From Telluria beijingensis (GTDB taxonomy: Bacteria > Pseudomonadota > Gammaproteobacteria > Burkholderiales > Burkholderiaceae_D), in NCBI RefSeq assembly GCF_030770395.1, contig NZ_CP132480.1, positions 4,516,870-4,580,869 of the forward strand: DNA of 64,000 nt. The letters are read 5' to 3'. Position 1 is the first letter of the stretch; every line of letters begins with the position of its first letter. This document shows, in pieces, positions 1 through 8,990 of this stretch. A program made the position numbers and the translations under genes. Under the pieces are notes generated by a model that had not been told where the DNA came from, did no database searches, and saw only the letters and a list, made by a program, of their open reading frames with translations.

Positions 1-1243
1 CCGGCGTCAGGAGGCCCTGGACGATGCCGAATTCGTCGGTCACCAGCACCAGCTGGCCGTGGGCGCGCTTGAGCGTGTCCATGGCCTTGAGCACGCCGGC
101 GGTGTCCGGCAGCAGGATGGGTTTACGAATCGGTCCATTGGCGTCGACGATCACGTCGTCGATGCGCGCCTGCAGCACCAGCTGGCTGATCAGGTCCTTG
201 GTACGGGCGATGCCGACCAGGTTGTCGAGCTGGCCGCGCCCCACCGGCATCAGGCTGTGCGGCGACTCCTGCAACTGGCGCAGGATGTCGTCGCTGTCGT
301 CGTCGAGGTTCACCCACGACATCTCGGAACGCGGCGTCATGATCGAGCGGATCGAGCGGTCGGCCAGCGTCAGCACGCCGCTGACCATATTGCGTTCTTC
401 GACGCCGAAGGCCTGCACTTCTTCTTCCTCGGCGTCGGCGGCGGCCGCCTCGGCGTCCTGGCGGCGCTTGCCGCCCATCAGGCGCAGCACGGTGTCGGCA
501 GTACGGTCGCGCAGCGGCATGCGCGCCTCGTTCTTGAGGAAGTTACGGCGCGCGAACTGGTTCAGCGCCTCGATCAGGATCGAGAAGCCGATCGCCGCGT
601 ACAGATAGCCTTTCGGGATGTGGAAGCCCAGGCCTTCGGCCACCAGCGACAGGCCGATCATCAGCAGGAAGGAAAGGCACAGCACGACCACGGTCGGGTG
701 CGCGTTGACGAAGCGGGTCAGCGGCTTGGAAGCCACGATCATGACGCCGATCGAAATGATCACGGCGGCCATCATGACGCCCAGCTGGTCGACCATGCCA
801 ACCGCGGTGATCACGGCGTCGAGCGAGAACACGGCGTCGAGCACCACGATCTGCACGATCACCGCGCCGAAGCTGGCGTACACCTTCGATTGCGTATGGA
901 CGTGGGTGACACCTTCCAGGCGCTCGTGCAGCTCGACGGTGGCCTTGAACAGCAGGAACACGCCGCCCAGCAGCAGGATCAGGTCGCGCCCCGAGGGCGA
1001 CCACGGCCCCAGCGCGAACAGCGGCGTGGTGAGCGTGACCAGCCAGGAAACGATGGTCAACAGGCCCAGGCGCATCAGCATGGCCAGGGTCAGGCCGATC
1101 AGGCGCGCCTTGTCGCGCTGGTGCGGCGGCAGTTTATCCGCCAGGATCGCGATGAAAATCAGGTTGTCGATGCCCAGGACGATTTCCAGGACGACGAGTG
1201 TGAGCAGACCCGCCCAGATTGCCGGGTCGAATAGCCATTCCAT
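1..1243 (-). CDS. TerC-family membrane protein with CBS/CorC regulatory region (partial)
   Basis: Multi-pass inner-membrane protein of the TerC family, followed by a cytoplasmic CBS pair. About 414 codons are visible and the C-terminus runs off the left edge; the family is usually near 520 residues, so the CorC_HlyC end is probably outside. The N-terminus starts [14 protein letters not shown] and carries the TerC signature [12 protein letters not shown] near residue 20 and [17 protein letters not shown] near residue 115, whose acidic residues lie in membrane segments. An Ala/Glu-rich linker near residue 270 leads to a CBS-like segment with SIMTPRSEM. The ATG follows a GAGGTAAC ribosome site. 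TerC proteins with this tail are proposed metal (Mn2+) exporters; the substrate here is not shown by the sequence. The family call is safe. Confidence 0.88.
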   Translation of the reverse strand, partial: MEWLFDPAIWAGLLTLVVLEIVLGIDNLIFIAILADKLPPHQRDKARLIGLTLAMLMRLGLLTIVSWLVTLTTPLFALGPWSPSGRDLILLLGGVFLLFKATVELHERLEGVTHVHTQSKVYASFGAVIVQIVVLDAVFSLDAVITAVGMVDQLGVMMAAVIISIGVMIVASKPLTRFVNAHPTVVVLCLSFLLMIGLSLVAEGLGFHIPKGYLYAAIGFSILIEALNQFARRNFLKNEARMPLRDRTADTVLRLMGGKRRQDAEAAAADAEEEEVQAFGVEERNMVSGVLTLADRSIRSIMTPRSEMSWVNLDDDSDDILRQLQESPHSLMPVGRGQLDNLVGIARTKDLISQLVLQARIDDVIVDANGPIRKPILLPDTAGVLKAMDTLKRAHGQLVLVTDEFGIVQGLLTP

Positions 1244-1369
1244 GGTGTTACCTCGTTAATTCGCCAAAAAAGTGTGACGCGGCCGATCGCGGGCATGGCG
1301 GCGCGTGGGCGTCGCGATGCCATCAATGCGGATCGGCCAGGAAAGCCGCGCGTGCGGCGAAGCAGGCCC

Positions 1370-1753
1370 TCAGGCCTGGCGCGGCGGTTTCAGCGGGGGG
1401 AACGAGGAATGGCTTGGTCGAGGCGGCGCCGGGGGCGCGACCGCGCCGCCCGGCGTGCCGCCGATCGGCAGGCCAAGGTCTTCGTGCACGGAATCGTGGA
1501 CGTCGGCGCCGGCCGGCGGTTCATCGGGATCGATGTCGCAGCCGGCCTGGCAATCGTAGGCGCCGGCCAGGTAGGCATCGGCGAACAGGGGCACGGCGGC
1601 GTCGGTCTCGAGCGCTGCCGTCTGGATGAGGACTTCGGATGGTGTGACGTGTTCCGTCGCGCCGGCCGGCTGCATCGCGGATGCGGCCATGGCCAGGGCA
1701 AACATGTTCAGGGGGAGCAGCAGGGTCAGGCAGATGACGATGAATCGTCTCAT
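1370..1753 (-). CDS. Small secreted protein of unknown function
   Basis: Predicted 127-residue protein. It begins MRRFIVICLTLLLPLNMFA, a classic short n-region plus hydrophobic core, with a likely signal-peptidase site after ALAMAASA. The mature part is acidic, holds a single CX3C pair (DCQAGCD) and ends in a Pro-rich tail (PPAPPRPSHSSFPPLKPP). The layout (MRRF start, signal peptide, Pro/Arg tail) loosely recalls small CzcI-like periplasmic proteins of Burkholderiales, but there is no metal-binding His cluster, so I do not assign that name. It lies alone between the TerC gene and the MFS gene on the same strand, with about 90 nt to the MFS stop. Confidence 0.55.
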   Translation of the reverse strand: MRRFIVICLTLLLPLNMFALAMAASAMQPAGATEHVTPSEVLIQTAALETDAAVPLFADAYLAGAYDCQAGCDIDPDEPPAGADVHDSVHEDLGLPIGGTPGGAVAPPAPPRPSHSSFPPLKPPRQA

Positions 1754-1842
1754 ATACACGGAAAGAGTCGGAACGCTGCCAGTATAGCATGCCATTCCGA
1801 CGCCATCCGTCCGGCTGGAGCGCCGCGTATTCAGCCAATTCC

Positions 1843-3102
1843 TTAGCCGGGCTTGCGCACCGCGACCGGGATCACCGCTGGCTTGCGCTGCAGCGTTTCC
1901 GGCAAGGTCCACCACAGCAATGCCGCCAGCGCATAAGTCGCCCCGCCGATGTACATGATGGTGTACAGCCCGAAGTGTTCGGCGATCCAGCCGGTCAGCA
2001 GGGAGCCGAGCAGCGACACGATGCGTCCCCAGTTGATGATCGAGGCCGCCGTCGCGCGCAGGTGCTCCGGGTACATCTCGGCGAAATACGGCCCCCAGAT
2101 GCCGTGCGAGACGATGCAGAAGCCATAGGCGAAGCCGGTCGTGGCCAGCATCACCGGCGTGGCCGGCAGGGTCAGGTAGGCCACGATGGCCAGCGCCGCG
2201 AACACGAAGCCGATCGCGTTGGCGCGCCGGCCGAAGCGGTCGGCCGCCATCCCCCACAGCAGCGCGCCGACCATCGAGCCCACGTGCAGCACCGTCATCA
2301 GCTTGCCCACCATATCGGTCGGATAGCCGTGCACCTCGCGCAGGAAGGTGGTGGCCCAGCCGCTGAAGGCCTGGTAGGCGAAATAATTCAGGCCGGCCAG
2401 CAAGGCCAGGCGCCAGGTCAGCTTCCAGCGGCCGTCGACGAACAACTCGCGCATGGCCGGCTTGGCGCGCGCCACCTTGACCACGCTGCCGTCGGCCGTG
2501 ATGCGGGTGCGGTCGTCGGGCACCACCAGCACCACCACGATGCCAGCGCAAATCGCCCCCACGCCGCCGATCTGCAGGATCTCGTGCCAGTTGCTGGCGT
2601 CGTAATGACGGCCGAACCAGGACAGCAGCGCATCGCCGCCGTTATAGGCCAGTTGCACCACGCCGGCCAGGAAGCCCAGCACCGTCGCAGGAAACAATCC
2701 CACGTAGACGCTGACCACGGTGCCGAACACGCCGCCCAGGAAGAAACCCATGACGAAGCGCTGCACCAGGGCCGTGGCGAAGGAATCGACGAAATACACG
2801 CCCAGCGCCGCCAGGCCGATCCCGAAGCTGATACAGGCCAGCGTGTTGCGGCGGCTGGTACGGTCTGCCACCTGGGACAGGATGATGGCGCCGATCATGG
2901 CGCCCAGCGCCTGGAAGGTATAGAAGGCCGCGACCTGGGTCTTGCTCAGGCCCAGCGACTCGGCCATGTAGGGACGCAGGAAGTTCTCGGTGTTCCAGCA
3001 GAAGGCATAGAACATATAGACCAGCATGATGGCGCCGAAGATGACGTAGCGGCGCGCGGTGGTGGTCTCGATCGGCGGTGCGGATGGAACGTGGTAACTC
3101 AT
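1843..3102 (-). CDS. MFS transporter, aromatic-acid/sugar-acid symporter type
   Basis: Predicted 419-residue major facilitator with about 12 hydrophobic segments, likely importing the (acidic) substrate of the surrounding catabolic regulon into the cytoplasm. The loop between segments 2 and 3 carries the MFS motif in the form SQVADRTSRRNTLA, and a second copy DRFGRRANA follows the central loop. The start (MSYHVPSAPP) overlaps the stop of the upstream SnoaL-like gene as ATGA, so the two are translationally coupled. It is the last gene of the minus-strand operon TonB receptor - SnoaL-like - MFS. The substrate is unknown; the general resemblance is to AAHS-type carriers. Confidence 0.85.
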   Translation of the reverse strand: MSYHVPSAPPIETTTARRYVIFGAIMLVYMFYAFCWNTENFLRPYMAESLGLSKTQVAAFYTFQALGAMIGAIILSQVADRTSRRNTLACISFGIGLAALGVYFVDSFATALVQRFVMGFFLGGVFGTVVSVYVGLFPATVLGFLAGVVQLAYNGGDALLSWFGRHYDASNWHEILQIGGVGAICAGIVVVLVVPDDRTRITADGSVVKVARAKPAMRELFVDGRWKLTWRLALLAGLNYFAYQAFSGWATTFLREVHGYPTDMVGKLMTVLHVGSMVGALLWGMAADRFGRRANAIGFVFAALAIVAYLTLPATPVMLATTGFAYGFCIVSHGIWGPYFAEMYPEHLRATAASIINWGRIVSLLGSLLTGWIAEHFGLYTIMYIGGATYALAALLWWTLPETLQRKPAVIPVAVRKPG

Positions 3103-4106
3103 TGCAAACCCTTGGCAGTGATTGAAGCGCGGGCAAGGATGTCCACGCCCATTTGATCCAGCAGATCGAGCACGTCGATCAGCACCCAGTTCTCGGCCAG
3201 CAGGTCGCCGTCGCGCCGCCAGAAGTCCATCACCCGCATCCCGACCCGGCGCCCGGTGGGCGGCAGGCCGAGCCAGCCGCCGCCGAGGTGCGTGGCGCGC
3301 ACGCTGGGCCAGCCGGTCGAGGCCACGTAACTGCCCTCGCCCAGCCTGGCCTTGTGGTCGCCCCCGACGCGGTCCGGAAACGCGGCCAGGAACGGCGCCG
3401 AATGGGCCTGGCGGTAGCCGGGGAAGCCCTTGCTGGTGCCGATGCCGCCGGGACCGTACCACATGAAGTCCGGATGCCAGTAGCGGTCCATGTCCATGCT
3501 TGCAAAATCCATGCCGTCGTAGCGCATCAGGCCCGCGATCATCGCCTCCACCAGGTCGAGGCTGCGGCGCGATTCGGCCGGGTCGGCCAGTCCCACTTGC
3601 ACGCCGTCGTGCGTGGCGGGCCCGGGAACCGCCTGCATCGCGCCGATGCTGGGCGCCAGCGGCCAGCAGCCGCACTGGCGCATCAGGTCCGGCAGGTCGA
3701 AGATCACATAGGCCTCGACCACCTTCCCCGCTTCGATGCGGCAGAACTCCCCAAAACGCAGCGTCGCCACGCGCCCGCTTGGTGCGATGCCCAGCCACGG
3801 CGCCACGAAGTTGCCGCAATAGTGGCCGTGGGAGGTGACCCACACCCCGCCCGCGAACTCGCCGCCGAGCACGATGTCGTCGCGCCGGCTGATGTCGGGA
3901 AAGGCGCGCAGCAGCGGCTCCCAGACCGCGGCGCGCAGCGCGGCCGCGCCCTGCCGGTCGTCCAGCGGACGCGGGCCGTGCCAGGCGACGTGGTCGGCAT
4001 ACAGCGCCGTCATCGCCGCAGCCCAGTCGCCGCGGCTGCCCGCTTCCACCCGCCGCAGCGCGGCCAGGTAGTCCATCCGCGCCGCGTGGACGCGCTCGAC
4101 AATCAT
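3099..4106 (-). CDS. Double NTF2/SnoaL-like protein, copy 1
   Basis: Predicted 335-residue protein made of two SnoaL-like (NTF2-fold) halves of about 150 residues each. Half 1 has the helix YADHVAWHGPRPL and strands ending GKVVEAYVIFDLPDLM; half 2 repeats the plan with YWHPDFMWYGPGGIG and GDLLAENWVLIDVLDL. This fold serves polyketide cyclases, isomerases, dehydratases and hydroxylases in small acidic pockets. Two paralogs of the same double-domain design lie at 8991-9965 and 13986-15035 in the same regulon. All share an SH-containing strand before a GR.V motif (here TSHGHY and SGRVATLRF). The gene lies between the TonB receptor (10 nt upstream) and the MFS gene (ATGA overlap). The exact reaction is unknown. 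Confidence 0.75.
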   Translation of the reverse strand: MIVERVHAARMDYLAALRRVEAGSRGDWAAAMTALYADHVAWHGPRPLDDRQGAAALRAAVWEPLLRAFPDISRRDDIVLGGEFAGGVWVTSHGHYCGNFVAPWLGIAPSGRVATLRFGEFCRIEAGKVVEAYVIFDLPDLMRQCGCWPLAPSIGAMQAVPGPATHDGVQVGLADPAESRRSLDLVEAMIAGLMRYDGMDFASMDMDRYWHPDFMWYGPGGIGTSKGFPGYRQAHSAPFLAAFPDRVGGDHKARLGEGSYVASTGWPSVRATHLGGGWLGLPPTGRRVGMRVMDFWRRDGDLLAENWVLIDVLDLLDQMGVDILARASITAKGLQ

Positions 4107-4116
4107 GGCCAGGGAC

Positions 4117-6789
4117 TCAGAACGACTGGAAGTTGACCCGCAGGCCGAAGGTGCGCGGCGCCGCGGCGCTCACCTGCAGCCCGCCGCCGCCGCCCCAGAC
4201 GAAGCGGTTGATGGTCTGCTTGTCGAAGGCATTGTCGACGTACAGCAGCGCGCTCCAGCGGTCGTTGATCTCCCAGTTCAGCTTGAAGTCGGTCTTGGCA
4301 TAGCCGGGCTGGCGTTCCAGCTTGGCGTTATACGGCTGGCCGTAATAGCCGTCCGAGAAGGTGACCACCGCCATCGGCGTCAGGTAGCCGCCGTTCGGCA
4401 GGCTGAACTCGTAGGAGCCGAATACCGAGCCCTGGATGCGCGGCGAATACGGCACCCGCTTGCCCGACAGGTCGCAGCCGAAGGCCACCGGTGGCTGGCC
4501 GGCGCCCCCGGTGCCGGGCAGCACGCCGCAATCGTAGCCGGGGGCGAACACACGCCGCTGCCCGATCGGCGCAACCGTCACGCCGTCCATCACGGTCGGG
4601 CTGGTGGCGCTGGCGTCGGCCACGAGGATCGAGGTGCCATAAGGCAGGGCCACATCCTTCCAGCTGGTGTACTTGGCGTCCAGGAACGAGATGCCGCCGC
4701 CGAACGACAGGGCCGGACTCGCCTTCCACTGCCACTCGACTTCCAGGCCCTTCGACTCGGCCTCGGTGGCGTTGAACACGCTCGAGATCGTGGTGCCGCC
4801 GACCGGGGTCTGGCGCTGTTCCTGCAAGTTGTCGTAGCGGTTGAAGAAGGCCGCCAGGTTCACTTGCAGGGTATTGTCGAGGAAGCGGTTCTTCGATCCG
4901 AGCTCGATCGCCTTCACTTCCTCCGGCAGGAAGGTCCGCACCGCCTCGTTGGTCTGGCCCGAGTTGAAGCCGCCCGAACGGAAACCGGTCGAATAGCTGG
5001 CATACAGCAGGTTGGCTTTCGAGAGCTTGTAGTCGGCGGCGGCGCGCATCGTGGTCTTGGAGAACTCTTCCTCGTCATAAGTCGCGCCCCACAGTACCGA
5101 AGGATTGTTCGGGTCGCAGTAGAAGCCTGGGCCGCGCGCCGGCACGCAGTTCGAGACGCCGGCGCTGCCGAAGGCCGAGCGCGGCGGCGATGCGGTGTCG
5201 ATCGTGATCAGGTTGCCGTCCGGCTGGCCGTTGGCGCCCAGCGGCAGCACCGAGTTGGCGTTCGCGAAACGGAAGTCCTTCTTGTCGACCGTGCGGCGCG
5301 CGCCAAGCGTCAGTTTCAGCTGCTCGGTCGCCTTCCACGAACCCTGGGCATAGAAGGCGTTCGACTCGGTGGTGGCGTACGGGTCGTCGAAGGTGCCGGC
5401 GGACGCCTGCGGCAGGCTCAAGGGATTGGCCAGCGCGCCGGAGCGGATGGTGCGCGGCAGCTGCTGGTTGATGAAGGTGCCGCGCAGCTTGTCGTTGAAG
5501 TAGTAATAGCCGGCCACGTACTCGAACGGACCGTCGCCGACCGACTGGATCTGCAGCTCCTGCGAGAAAGTCTCGGCCGTGGTGCGCTGGAAGTCGATCG
5601 CGATGGTTGATGCCGACATGTCGGAATCGGCGGTGCGCTCGACCTCGAAGTCGGCGTAGCCGGTGATCGACTTGAGGGCGACCTTGTCGAAGCGCCAGGT
5701 CATGTCCAGCGAGGCGCTCTTGTCGCGCAGCTTCATGAAGCTCTGGTAGTCGGCATCGTAGTGCCAGGCGTCGCCCGGCTTGTGGATCGGCACGCCCAGG
5801 TCGGCGCCGCTGCCAACCGCATTGGCGCCAGTCCCGTTGCCGGCGCCGGCGGTGCGCACGCAGTCCGACACGCCGTCGCGGTTGCCCGGCCGCGGGTTGA
5901 AATAACCCAGCGTGGCATTGAACAGCTGCTGGCACGAAGCCGGATCGTAGTAGGTGCCGGCCTGCTTGTAGCCGAAGGCGGCGGCGCCGTTGGCGTCCTG
6001 CTTGGTCCAGTCGGCGCGCAGGGTCGCCTCGAAATCCTTGTTCGGCTTGAACAGCAGCGAGATGCGGCCATAGGTCAGGTCCTGGTCGAACAGGTCCGCG
6101 CCCGGATTGAAGTCGTTTTTCACGTAGCCGTCGGCGCGCTCGTCGGCGATCACCAGGCGCGCCGCCATCGTTTCGCCCAAGGGGACGTTGTACATGCCCT
6201 CCACCCGCAGGCGGTCGAAATTGCCGACCAGGACGCTGACCGAGGCATGCGTCTTGTTCAGTTCTGGCGCATTGGTCACCAGCGAGATATTGCCGCCGAA
6301 GGTGTTGCGGCCGTACAGCGTGCCTTGCGGGCCGCGCTGGATCTCGACCCGGTCGATGTCGACGAAGTTGGCCAGCGCCTGCTGGGCGCGCGATTTGTAG
6401 ATGCCGTCCACGAAGAAGCCGATGGTGGTGTCGCCATTGATCGCCACATTATCGGTGCGCACGCCGCGCATCGCGGGGCGCGCATCGGCGCCGGAGCGGC
6501 CGAAGGTGAAGCCGGGCGACATGCCTTCCATCTGCGACAGGTCGGTGATGTTGCGGTCGCCGAGCGTCTCGGCGGTGATGGCGGTGACCGAGATCGGCAC
6601 CTCCTGCGGATTTTCCGCGCGCCGCTGCGCGGTGACGACCACCGACTGCAGCGCGGCCTTCGGCGCCGCCGGCGCGGCCGCGGTTTCGACCGGGGCCTGG
6701 GCGTGCGCCAGTCCCGTACCCATGCCCACCATGGCGCCAACGGCCGCCGCCATCTGCCCTGCCAATAACTTGCGTTGCAACTTCTTCAT
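4117..6789 (-). CDS. TonB-dependent outer-membrane receptor
   Basis: Predicted 890-residue outer-membrane receptor that would use TonB energy to import a ligand for the catabolic cluster. The start MKKLQRKLLAGQMAAAVGAM follows GGAG at good spacing and begins a signal peptide ending near AHAQA. After an Ala/Pro stretch comes the TonB box region (LQSVVVTAQRRAE), then a plug with DRVEIQRGPQGTLYGRNTFGG. The rest is the beta-barrel, ending in the terminal strand FGLRVNFQSF with the C-terminal Phe needed for Bam assembly. There is no FecA-like signalling domain. The upstream intergenic region has two operator-like sites (6881-6898, 6971-6988), so I infer control by the adjacent LacI-type regulator. 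The pattern is typical of the large FyuA/CirA-like receptor class; the ligand is unknown. Confidence 0.92.
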   Translation of the reverse strand: MKKLQRKLLAGQMAAAVGAMVGMGTGLAHAQAPVETAAAPAAPKAALQSVVVTAQRRAENPQEVPISVTAITAETLGDRNITDLSQMEGMSPGFTFGRSGADARPAMRGVRTDNVAINGDTTIGFFVDGIYKSRAQQALANFVDIDRVEIQRGPQGTLYGRNTFGGNISLVTNAPELNKTHASVSVLVGNFDRLRVEGMYNVPLGETMAARLVIADERADGYVKNDFNPGADLFDQDLTYGRISLLFKPNKDFEATLRADWTKQDANGAAAFGYKQAGTYYDPASCQQLFNATLGYFNPRPGNRDGVSDCVRTAGAGNGTGANAVGSGADLGVPIHKPGDAWHYDADYQSFMKLRDKSASLDMTWRFDKVALKSITGYADFEVERTADSDMSASTIAIDFQRTTAETFSQELQIQSVGDGPFEYVAGYYYFNDKLRGTFINQQLPRTIRSGALANPLSLPQASAGTFDDPYATTESNAFYAQGSWKATEQLKLTLGARRTVDKKDFRFANANSVLPLGANGQPDGNLITIDTASPPRSAFGSAGVSNCVPARGPGFYCDPNNPSVLWGATYDEEEFSKTTMRAAADYKLSKANLLYASYSTGFRSGGFNSGQTNEAVRTFLPEEVKAIELGSKNRFLDNTLQVNLAAFFNRYDNLQEQRQTPVGGTTISSVFNATEAESKGLEVEWQWKASPALSFGGGISFLDAKYTSWKDVALPYGTSILVADASATSPTVMDGVTVAPIGQRRVFAPGYDCGVLPGTGGAGQPPVAFGCDLSGKRVPYSPRIQGSVFGSYEFSLPNGGYLTPMAVVTFSDGYYGQPYNAKLERQPGYAKTDFKLNWEINDRWSALLYVDNAFDKQTINRFVWGGGGGLQVSAAAPRTFGLRVNFQSF

Positions 6790-6880
6790 TGTGGATCTCC
6801 ATCCTTTCTTGGTTGCGACAGGCAAGCAATTTCTTGCAGCCATCGATTCTAGCCCTAAGACCGGCGTGTGCCGGGGATTT

Positions 6881-6898
6881 CAATACTTCGGATGCAAT
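6881..6898. promoter_or_regulatory. Operator-like half site upstream of TonB receptor
   Basis: The right half CGGATGCAAT differs by one base from the right half of the perfect palindrome at 10082-10099; the left half is poor. It sits 92 nt upstream of the TonB receptor start. Weak alone; listed because two better sites share this intergenic region. Confidence 0.35.
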
Positions 6899-6970
6899 CT
6901 GGGACTACCACTCCCCGCATTCGGACGATGCGGTAATTCGCGGCGGTAAAAATGACCGGCGCCAAGTAAT

Positions 6971-6988
6971 ACTGCATTCGAAGTCAAC
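6971..6988. promoter_or_regulatory. LacI-type operator candidate between receptor and regulator
   Basis: ACTGCATTCGAAGTCAAC matches 14 of 18 positions of the perfect palindrome at 10082-10099, including the complete TGCATTCGAA core. The central CG of an 18-bp inverted repeat is typical of LacI-family operators. It lies in the divergent promoter region (receptor minus, regulator plus). Confidence 0.6.
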
Positions 6989-7072
6989 CGAGGTCAAGAA
7001 ATATCTATGCTTATTCACCAAGGCGTAATAATGTCTGGCTCTCGTTATAGCGAAGGAGGACACCGATGCTGC

Positions 7073-7090
7073 GCTGCAAACGAATGCAAC
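7073..7090. promoter_or_regulatory. LacI-type operator candidate upstream of the regulator
   Basis: GCTGCAAACGAATGCAAC matches 13 of 18 positions of the palindrome at 10082-10099, with TGCA/CGAATGCAA retained. It lies about 30 bp before a good -10 hexamer (TATAAT, 7120-7125) for the regulator gene, so it could mediate autoregulation. Confidence 0.55.
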
Positions 7091-7119
7091 GCCCGAGTGA
7101 GGCGTAGTGACGGATGAGC

Positions 7120-7125
7120 TATAAT
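7120..7125 (+). promoter_or_regulatory. Probable -10 box of the LacI-type regulator gene
   Basis: A perfect TATAAT hexamer, 37 nt before the start codon. No good -35 hexamer is visible at 16-18 bp spacing (GTGAGG-like sequence there), so the promoter may be weak or activator-dependent. The whole 373-bp gap 6790-7162 is otherwise non-coding and more AT-rich than the flanks. Confidence 0.45.
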
Positions 7126-7162
7126 TGCGGCACGCCGCTACGGCGAATCCGGATGAGGTGAA

Positions 7163-8221
7163 ATGACAACACGTCCCAAAACACCGCGTGCCGCCGACCA
7201 GGCCGGCAAGCCCCACGTCAACGTCACGTCCTACGACGTCGCCCTGCTTGCCGGGGTCTCGCAATCGGCCGTGTCGCGCTGCTTCAAGGAAGGCGCGGCC
7301 GTCTCCGACAAGATGCGCGCCCGCGTGATGAAGGCCGCCGATGAGCTGGGCTATACCCCGAACCTGATCGCACGCAGCCTGATCACGCGCCGCTCCAACC
7401 TGGTGGCGATCCTGATCTCGAACCTGACGAACCTGTACTACCCCGAGGTACTGTCCGAACTGAGCCAGCAGTTCGCGGCCAACGGCATGCGCATCCTGCT
7501 GTTCACCCTGCCCCACGAAGGCGATATCGACCGCGTGCTGGCCCAGGTGTGGGAATACCAGGTGGCTGGCGTGATCGCCGCCGCGCGGCTGACGCCGAAG
7601 CAGGTGGCCGAATTCGAGCGGCGCCGCATTCCGCTGGTGATGTACAACCGCACCCTGCGCGACAAGGCGGTCAACGCCGTCGTGTGCGACCAGATCGAAG
7701 GCGCGCGCACCCTGGTGTCGCGCCTGGCGGCGGCCGGCCACAAGCGCTTCGCGATCATCGACGGGCCGGGCGACTCGGTGGTGGGACAGGAACGCACGCG
7801 CGGCGCCGTCGAGCGCCTGGCGGAGCTCAAATTGCGCGCGCCGGTGATCGTGGCCGGCAACTACGACTACGAGAGCGGCGTCAACGGCCTGCGCGAGATC
7901 ATCGCGCAGATGGGCCGCGCGCCCGACGCCATCATCTGCGGCAACGACGTGATGGCGATCGGCTGCGTCGACGCCGCCCGCCATGAGTTCAGGATCGCGG
8001 TGCCGGCCAAGCTGTCGGTGGCCGGCTTCGACGGCGTCGAGCCGTCGACCTGGATGAGCTATAACCTCACCACCCTGCGCCAGCCAGTGCAGAAGATGAC
8101 GCAGGCCGCCGCCGGACTGCTGACCTCCCTGATCGACAATCCCGACGGCGCGCCCGAGAAGCGCTCGTTCTCGGCCCAGTTCATCGAAGGCGGCACCGCC
8201 CGCCTCGGTCCGCCCGCCTAG
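7163..8221 (+). CDS. LacI-family transcriptional regulator
   Basis: Predicted 352-residue LacI/GalR-type regulator. Residues 22-45 form the helix-turn-helix (VTSYDVALLAGVSQSAVSRC), followed by the hinge helix region YTPNLIARSLITRRS and a periplasmic-binding-protein-like effector domain (NLVAILISNLTNLYYPEV onward; ICGNDVMAIGCVDAAR; LSVAGFDG). The start ATG follows GAGGTG. It stands alone on the plus strand in the middle of the catabolic regulon, divergent from the TonB receptor operon and convergent (4-bp overlap of stops) with the aldolase gene. Shared operator-like palindromes in both flanking promoter regions suggest it represses all three operons until a pathway intermediate binds. The effector is unknown. 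Confidence 0.92.
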   Translation: MTTRPKTPRAADQAGKPHVNVTSYDVALLAGVSQSAVSRCFKEGAAVSDKMRARVMKAADELGYTPNLIARSLITRRSNLVAILISNLTNLYYPEVLSELSQQFAANGMRILLFTLPHEGDIDRVLAQVWEYQVAGVIAAARLTPKQVAEFERRRIPLVMYNRTLRDKAVNAVVCDQIEGARTLVSRLAAAGHKRFAIIDGPGDSVVGQERTRGAVERLAELKLRAPVIVAGNYDYESGVNGLREIIAQMGRAPDAIICGNDVMAIGCVDAARHEFRIAVPAKLSVAGFDGVEPSTWMSYNLTTLRQPVQKMTQAAAGLLTSLIDNPDGAPEKRSFSAQFIEGGTARLGPPA

Positions 8222-8988
8222 GCCTGGGCCGGCGCCAGGCGCTTGCCGAGCGCACGCGCGCCGTCGAGCAGGAACTGGTGGTCCGAGCCGAGGATGAACA
8301 GCGACGCGCCCAGTGCCTGCCAGCGCGCGCAATCCTCGCTCGGCGGGATGAACATGCCGACCGCCTTGCCGTGACGCCGCCCGGCGGCGCAGATGCGTTC
8401 CACGGCATCGATCACGCGCGCATCCAGCGGGCTGTCCGCCCCCAGCGACACGGTCAGGTCCATGCGTCCGACGAACAGGCAATCGATGCCCTCCACCGCG
8501 GCAATGGCATCGAGTTCGTCCAGCGCCTCGGCATCCTCGATCTGGGCCACCAGCACGGTGCGCGCATTGCTGTTCGCGATATGGGCCGCCATCGTGCCCG
8601 TGGTATAGCCGGCGGCGCGGCTCGAGCCGGCATAGCCGCGCCCGCCCGGCCCATAGCGTCCGCTGCGGGCCGCGGCCTCGGCCTGAGCGCCGGACACCAC
8701 GTGCGGCAGCACCACACCCACCGCGCCGCAATCGAGCGCCGACAATACCTCGCCCGGCGTGCCGGACTGCACACGCACCAGGGCCGGCATGTCGGCCGCG
8801 CGCAGGGCCGCGATGCAGGCATCGAGCTCCATGCGTCCGAACGGCGCGTGTTCGGCATCGATGCAGACGCAGGCCAGCGGCGCCAGGCCGAGCACCTCGC
8901 ACACGATGGGCGACGGCGTCTTGAGGTAAGTCCCCATCATGGGCTCGAAGGCGCGCACGGCGGCGCGGAAGGAATCGGTGCGCACCAT
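8218..8988 (-). CDS. HpcH/HpaI-family (class II) aldolase
   Basis: Predicted 256-residue aldolase/citrate-lyase-like protein that would cleave or form a 4-hydroxy-2-oxoacid with a divalent metal. Family landmarks: DAEHAPFG (active-site His), VRVQSG (substrate-binding Arg), PHVVSG, QIEDAEALDEL (metal-ligand Glu) and FVGRMDLTVSLG (metal-ligand Asp). The start MVRTDSF is preferred because GAGG lies 7 nt upstream; a GTG two codons earlier overlaps the stop of the upstream gene. It forms a two-gene operon with the SnoaL-like gene at 8991-9965. In this setting it is likely a late step releasing pyruvate or a related oxoacid. The substrate is inferred only to the class level. Confidence 0.85.
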   Translation of the reverse strand: MVRTDSFRAAVRAFEPMMGTYLKTPSPIVCEVLGLAPLACVCIDAEHAPFGRMELDACIAALRAADMPALVRVQSGTPGEVLSALDCGAVGVVLPHVVSGAQAEAAARSGRYGPGGRGYAGSSRAAGYTTGTMAAHIANSNARTVLVAQIEDAEALDELDAIAAVEGIDCLFVGRMDLTVSLGADSPLDARVIDAVERICAAGRRHGKAVGMFIPPSEDCARWQALGASLFILGSDHQFLLDGARALGKRLAPAQA

Positions 8989-8990
8989 CT

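Noticed and set aside
6790..7162. Riboswitch or structured RNA in the receptor leader
   Set aside because: No conserved stem set or known aptamer core could be recognised; only operator-like repeats are visible.
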